10,006 nucleotides of DNA, taken from assembly GCA_016208645.1 (NCBI GenBank), contig JACQXP010000366.1:1-10006 (forward strand), given 5' to 3'. The DNA is from Candidatus Methylomirabilota bacterium (GTDB lineage: Bacteria > Methylomirabilota > Methylomirabilia > Methylomirabilales > 2-02-FULL-66-22). The notes beneath the pieces are model-generated. The model had not been told where the DNA came from. It saw only the letters and a list, made by a program, of their open reading frames with translations, and made no database searches. Below are positions 6,158 to 10,006 of the stretch, in pieces. The position numbers and the translations under genes were made by a program. Each line of letters opens with the position of its first letter. Position 1 is the first letter of the stretch.

Positions 6158-6199
6158 GGGGCCTCCTGTGCCTGAGGGGTCTCGGCTTCCGGCCCCGGG

Positions 6200-6598
6200 T
6201 CATCCCATGCTGGAGACGCGCTCCGGACGGATCCGGTAGATGACGCGGACTTCGCCCGGCTGGCGATGGGGGTAGCGATCCTGGCCAAGGTACTTCTTGG
6301 CCAGCGAATCAATGTGGGCGTCGGCGCCGGCCTCGGTGATCCCCTCCACTCGCCCGCGCACGGCCAGGTAGCGGTACGGATTGTCCGGATCCTGGATCGC
6401 CAGGGCGACCCGTCCATTGCGTCGCATGTTCTTATCCTTGACGCGGCCCTTGGCCGAGTTGACCCGAACGTGGCTCCCGTCGAAATCGAACCACACGGGC
6501 GTGACCTGGGGGCTTCCATCCGGCATGATGGTCCCCAGGTGGGCGAAGGCCTTCTTGGTGAGCAGGTCCTGGAATCCCTGCGGAAAGGTCGCAGTCAT
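6200..6598 (-). CDS. PPOX-class (FDOR-type) F420-dependent oxidoreductase family protein
   Basis: The protein is 132 residues from ATG 6596-6598, behind a very strong AAGGAGGAGG ribosome binding site. It has the split-barrel flavin/deazaflavin fold landmarks. These are FAHLGTIMPDGSPQVTPVWFD (residues 18-38, quoted in part: GTIMPDGSPQVTPVWFD), VNSAKGRVKDKNMRRNGRVALAI (the Gly-Arg-x-Lys and N-x-x-R pattern that grips the cofactor phosphate), then a YLAVRGRVE strand and a C-terminal IYRIRPERV strand. The length and the GRxKxxN pattern fit the small F420-binding PPOX subfamily (FDOR-B) better than FMN pyridoxamine-phosphate oxidases. Substrates of this group vary (biliverdin, unsaturated lactones, quinones) and cannot be assigned. 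It is the first gene of a minus-strand unit with the PAS and zinc-ribbon genes. If the cofactor is F420, the organism must make it; no F420 biosynthesis gene is in this window. Confidence 0.85.
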   Translation of the reverse strand: MTATFPQGFQDLLTKKAFAHLGTIMPDGSPQVTPVWFDFDGSHVRVNSAKGRVKDKNMRRNGRVALAIQDPDNPYRYLAVRGRVEGITEAGADAHIDSLAKKYLGQDRYPHRQPGEVRVIYRIRPERVSSMG

Positions 6599-6659
6599 GA
6601 CCTCCTCCTTTGCACGGGCAGGTGAGATCGCTGTGTGGCAGGAGTCAAAAGTCTATCGG

Positions 6660-6668
6660 AGTATATCA
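6660..6668 (-). promoter_or_regulatory. Extended -10 promoter for the PPOX-PAS-zinc-ribbon unit
   Basis: On the minus strand TGATATACT (6668-6660) gives TATACT, five of six matches to TATAAT, with a TG extension one base upstream. The -35 region is poor (TGGTGC at a 17-nt spacing), as is common for extended -10 promoters. Expected transcript start is near 6653, giving a leader of about 55 nt before the PPOX ATG at 6598. Confidence 0.55.
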
Positions 6669-6701
6669 GGCTGCGGGAGCAGGCACCAGCGTCTGCCGCC
6701 T

Positions 6702-7043
6702 TCACAGGACCTGGACGATGAGCCCGGTCTCCCCCAGGACCTTGGCGACGCGGTCACATTCCGACGCGCTCCCTCGGAACACCTCCGCCAGTCCCTGCGT
6801 GTGGACACGCCAGGCCAGTTCCCCTGCCAGGGGGCGGGTCATCCCGGGGACCGCCTTCAGGAGCTGGCTGATGACCTCCTCGAAGCTGTGGCATTCGCAG
6901 TTGAACAGGAAGACCTTGCTTCCCTGGCCGCTGCCTGTCCCGATGTCTGCGACCTCTTCGGGAACGGTCCGGCCCGGCGGGGAAGCGACCGCCTGGGCCA
7001 GCACGCGCTGCCCCGTGCCCGGCTGGATCGGTGCGGGATGCAT
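6702..7043 (-). CDS. clpS: ClpS-like adaptor of the Clp protease, variant N-degron pocket
   Basis: The protein is 113 residues from ATG 7041-7043, with no strong ribosome binding site. The frame extends to 7289, but sequence before this Met looks non-coding. ClpS binds the N-domain of ClpA/ClpC and hands over substrates with destabilising N-terminal residues. A flexible N-terminus of about 42 residues precedes the fold. KVFLFNCECHSFEEVISQLL (43-62) aligns with the first strand and helix. ELAWRVHTQGLAEVFRGS (75-92) contains His81, equivalent to E. coli His66, and ECDRVAKVLGETGLIVQVL ends the domain. In E. coli the pocket starts Asn34-Asp35-Asp36; here it is Asn48-Cys49-Glu50, followed by Cys51 and His52. 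The gatekeeper Met40 position holds Phe54. It may recognise different N-termini or not N-degrons at all. No clpA or clpC is adjacent. It is divergent from the hydrolase gene. Confidence 0.8.
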   Translation of the reverse strand: MHPAPIQPGTGQRVLAQAVASPPGRTVPEEVADIGTGSGQGSKVFLFNCECHSFEEVISQLLKAVPGMTRPLAGELAWRVHTQGLAEVFRGSASECDRVAKVLGETGLIVQVL

Positions 7044-7088
7044 GGTGGGTGATCCGTCAAATGATCCTCGGTGGCAATCGGCCACTCC

Positions 7089-7117
7089 ACTGTACCGCCT
7101 TCTGTGCACGCGTGCAA
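7089..7117 (-). promoter_or_regulatory. Candidate sigma70-type promoter for clpS
   Basis: Minus strand TTGCAC (7117-7112), a 17-nt spacer and TACAGT (7094-7089). Matches to consensus are 3/6 and 4/6. The implied start near 7082 gives a leader of about 39 nt before the clpS ATG. It lies in the 260-bp divergent gap shared with the hydrolase gene. Confidence 0.4.
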
Positions 7118-7244
7118 GCCTCACGCGGCCTCCCATCCGGCCAAGACGCGAGACCGGCGATGGGGTGCGAGGCCAGGAGCGCCAGGAGGATCGCGCCGGC
7201 GACGGTCCATCTCCGGCGGCGGTCGTCGCGGCGACGCCCGCTTG

Positions 7245-7253
7245 TGGTATGAT
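7245..7253 (+). promoter_or_regulatory. Extended -10 promoter for the alpha/beta hydrolase gene
   Basis: TGGTATGAT gives TATGAT (five of six consensus bases) with a correctly placed TG extension. No convincing -35 is present 17 nt upstream. Predicted start near 7260, about 44 nt before the ATG at 7304. Confidence 0.45.
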
Positions 7254-7303
7254 CGCCGGGCGCTCGTGGTCCTCGCGCCATTGCCACACGACTGGAGGGT
7301 TGC

Positions 7304-8227
7304 ATGTCCTACACCGACGGCCCCTGCCTGCGCCGAGCCGGGCGCGGCAGGCAGGCCTGGCCGCGCCGCGAGGGGGCTGCGCGGGTCGGCGGCCTTCGCC
7401 TGCACTACGCCGCCTGGGGACCCAGGGCCGCGCCTCCGCTCCTCCTCCTGCACGGAGGGGCCGCCAACACCCATTGGTTCGACTGGCTGGCGCCCCGGCT
7501 GGCGGGGGCCTTCCGCGCGCTGGCCCTGGATTTTCCCGGGCATGGGCAGAGCGACCGGCCGAATCCCTCGCAGTACCGGATGGGGGATTTCGTCGCGGCC
7601 GTCATCGGCTTCGCGGAGGCGATGGACCTCCGGGGCCTGGATCTGGTCGGCCACTCCATGGGCGGCAAGGTCGCGATGCTCGTGGCGGCAACGCATCCGC
7701 GCCGCGTGCGGAGCCTGGTCATCCTGGACGCGACGCCGGATGTGTCGGCCGACGGCCTGGCCGAGATGCGCCAGATCGGCACCCGCCCGATGCGCCTGTT
7801 CCCGTCCCAGGCGGCGGCCGCCCGCGCCTTCCGCCTGATCCCGCGCGAGACGGTGGCACCGGCGGTCCGTCTCCGGGCGCTCGCCGCGCGTTCCACCCGG
7901 CACCGCGGCCACGGCCGGTGGAGCATCGGACCCGATCGGGAATTTTTCGGCCGGGTGGTCCCGCAGGTCGCCTGGCCCCTGCTGCCCCGGATCGGCTGCC
8001 CCACCCTGGTCCTGCGAGCAGAGCGGAGCAGCATCCTGTCCCGCCAGACGGCGGAGAAGCTGCGCCGCGCGATCCCGGGGGCGACGCTCCACGAGGTCCC
8101 GGACACCTGTCACCACCTGGTCTTCGAGCGACCCGCGGAGGTCGGCCGGGCCATCCGCGCCTTCCTGGCAGGACATTCGCCGGGGGGAGCCCCGGGTCCG
8201 CGCAGTCTCCGGAGGGGTGAACGGTGA
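7304..8227 (+). CDS. Alpha/beta-hydrolase-fold protein
   Basis: The protein is 307 residues from ATG 7304, with GGAGG 5 nt upstream. After an Arg-rich, probably disordered N-terminus of about 28 residues comes the fold: LLLLHGGAANTHWFDWL (46-62; oxyanion-hole HGG), ALDFPGHGQSDRP (74-86), and LVGHSMGGKVA (114-124) with nucleophile Ser118. The His side of the triad is in DTCHHLVFERP (267-277; His270 or His271). The usual Asp after strand 7 is not obvious: the region reads LVLRAERSSIL (236-245), so Glu240 or a displaced acid may serve. No signal peptide or membrane segment is seen. The family covers esterases, C-C hydrolases, epoxide hydrolases and haloperoxidase-like enzymes, and the substrate cannot be assigned. 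The C-terminal 20 residues (Gly/Pro/Arg-rich) extend beyond the fold. It is transcribed alone and converges on the REC-MBL gene with an 82-bp gap that holds no clear terminator. Confidence 0.85.
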   Translation: MSYTDGPCLRRAGRGRQAWPRREGAARVGGLRLHYAAWGPRAAPPLLLLHGGAANTHWFDWLAPRLAGAFRALALDFPGHGQSDRPNPSQYRMGDFVAAVIGFAEAMDLRGLDLVGHSMGGKVAMLVAATHPRRVRSLVILDATPDVSADGLAEMRQIGTRPMRLFPSQAAAARAFRLIPRETVAPAVRLRALAARSTRHRGHGRWSIGPDREFFGRVVPQVAWPLLPRIGCPTLVLRAERSSILSRQTAEKLRRAIPGATLHEVPDTCHHLVFERPAEVGRAIRAFLAGHSPGGAPGPRSLRRGER

Positions 8228-8309
8228 TGGCTGGCGGGGAGCGGGCACATGCGCGTCCGGGTCGGCGGATGGGGAGGCAGCGCACGGGCGCCTGGCCGGC
8301 GAGGGGGGA

Positions 8310-9542
<1,233 letters not shown>

Positions 9543-9704
9543 GCCCCCCTGGTTCTGCCGCGAGCAACAGGAATGAGACTGGGCGCCCAGCGCTCCTCCA
9601 AAGGTGCCGCCGGCCGCCGAGAACTGGTGAGGCCGGGCCCTTATGGACGCCCGTGTGGGCCAGGTACCGAGCCGGAAGTCGTCCCCCGAAAGGATAGGTA
9701 CCTT

Positions 9705-9733
9705 TACATAACCCGTTGGCCTGCCGGTGTCAA
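9705..9733 (-). promoter_or_regulatory. Candidate sigma70 promoter for the REC-MBL gene
   Basis: Minus strand TTGACA (9733-9728, perfect -35), a 17-nt spacer and TATGTA (9710-9705, 3/6). It lies 64 bp after the stop of the upstream metallopeptidase-like gene. The predicted start near 9698 leaves a leader of about 155 nt. Two AGGTACC words (9662-9668 and 9696-9702), 34 nt apart, lie at the start of that leader. Confidence 0.5.
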
Positions 9734-9740
9734 GGGCAGG
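9720..9740. promoter_or_regulatory. Inverted repeat over the -35 box (possible operator)
   Basis: CCTGCC (9720-9725) and GGCAGG (9735-9740) are perfect inverted half-sites with a 9-nt centre that contains the TTGACA -35 element. The placement suits a repressor or activator site, but the half-sites are short. Confidence 0.35.
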
Positions 9741-9797
9741 TTCCCCAAGGGGTTACCGGGTCCACAAGGGAACAGGACGATGCCCCCATGCCGGCGG

Positions 9798-10006
9798 TCA
9801 AGACCGGCGCCGGCTGGGCAGCGGCAGGGGGGGGCGCAGGCGGAGATGGCGCTCCCGCCGCCAACTGTTTTCGAAGGCGCGGGCCTCGTCCTCCCACGCC
9901 TGCCCCCCGTGTGGACCGGCGCGGCGGCTCCTCACCTGCCACCAGTGGGTGAGCTCGTGGATGAGGACGGCCTCCAATTCCGGCAGGTCATCAAGCAGGG
10001 CGCCAG
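9798..10006 (-). CDS. HExxH zinc-metallopeptidase-like protein, C-terminal part only
   Basis: A minus-strand frame enters from the right edge and ends at TGA 9798-9800, giving 68 visible residues (first full codon 10002-10004). The start is outside the window. EAVLIHELTHWWQ carries the HExxH zinc motif (His16, Glu17, His20 of the visible part). WEDEARAFE about 18 residues later provides Glu residues at the place expected for the third ligand of a gluzincin-type site. After this the chain is an Arg/Pro-rich tail of about 20 residues. The pattern resembles the DUF4157/SprT-like or other small HExxH proteins. Family assignment needs the missing N-terminus. Transcribed in the same direction as the REC-MBL gene, 255 bp upstream of it. 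Confidence 0.7.
   Translation of the reverse strand, partial: GALLDDLPELEAVLIHELTHWWQVRSRRAGPHGGQAWEDEARAFENSWRRERHLRLRPPLPLPSRRRS

Noticed and set aside
7057..7305. Minus-strand open frame of 82 codons with one hydrophobic stretch (AGAILLALLASHPIAGLA)
   Set aside because: It would overlap the hydrolase start and fill a gap that has promoter-like elements on both strands. There is no Shine-Dalgarno and the rest is Arg/Pro-rich, as expected from GC-rich non-coding DNA. A small membrane protein is possible but unsupported.
6610..8220. 536-codon plus-strand open frame across clpS and the hydrolase gene
   Set aside because: It is an off-frame shadow in GC-rich DNA, with Arg/Pro/Gly-rich low-complexity translation and no family motifs, while the overlapping frames show clear ClpS and alpha/beta-hydrolase motifs.
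9681..9760. Possible cyclic-di-GMP (GEMM-type) riboswitch on the plus strand, because of a GAAA loop and GGGGTTACCGGG
   Set aside because: The conserved ACAGGGCAAACC and GGGACGCAAAGCC blocks are absent, and no plus-strand gene follows within the window.

Overview
This is a GC-rich bacterial chromosomal segment. It has short intergenic gaps, mostly Shine-Dalgarno-led ATG/GTG starts, and a mix of housekeeping and signalling genes. A PPOX-fold protein of the F420-dependent type, an aspartate dehydrogenase, a REC/metallo-beta-lactamase fusion and dispersed CAGATTACGCAGATT repeats with a GxxExxY gene remnant would suit an uncultured soil or subsurface lineage such as Methylomirabilota/Rokubacteria. 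That placement is a low-confidence inference from gene content and composition only.

Left part (1-3740). A DinB-fold protein runs off the left edge on the minus strand. It is divergent from a roughly 12-span NnrS-like membrane protein (+). Next comes an N-terminally truncated GxxExxY (PD-(D/E)XK-like) remnant in visibly less GC-rich DNA, enclosed by inverted repeats, and then a PrpF-family isomerase (-). Six copies of one repeat family are spread here: three in forward orientation (499, 549, 2093) and three reversed (2421, 3645, 3724). Two pairs are nested inverted repeats, one of them a perfect 17-bp match (549-565 with 3724-3740).

Middle part (3737-7043). A run of minus-strand genes follows. 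They are aspartate dehydrogenase (nadX), a zinc-ribbon protein with a Pro-rich linker and helical C-terminus, a stand-alone PAS-domain protein, an F420-type PPOX protein, and a ClpS adaptor whose N-degron pocket motif differs from the classical one. The PPOX, PAS and zinc-ribbon genes look like one transcription unit behind an extended -10 promoter near 6660. ClpS has its own candidate promoter near 7090-7117. A hairpin without a U-tract follows the zinc-ribbon gene.

Right part (7304-10006). An alpha/beta hydrolase (+) converges on a two-domain response regulator (-) whose output domain is a metallo-beta-lactamase-fold hydrolase with all metal ligands visible. That gene has a leader of about 155 nt and a candidate sigma70 promoter whose -35 box lies inside an inverted repeat. 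At the right edge is the C-terminus of an HExxH metallopeptidase-like protein (-).

The genes do not form one obvious pathway. The nearest to functional groupings are nadX/PrpF (dicarboxylate or amino-acid and NAD-precursor metabolism) and the PPOX/PAS redox-sensing pair. The only sign of mobility is the repeat/GxxExxY cluster. No stretch over 300 bases lacks a gene; the largest gaps are 7044-7303 and 9543-9797, and each holds candidate promoter elements.
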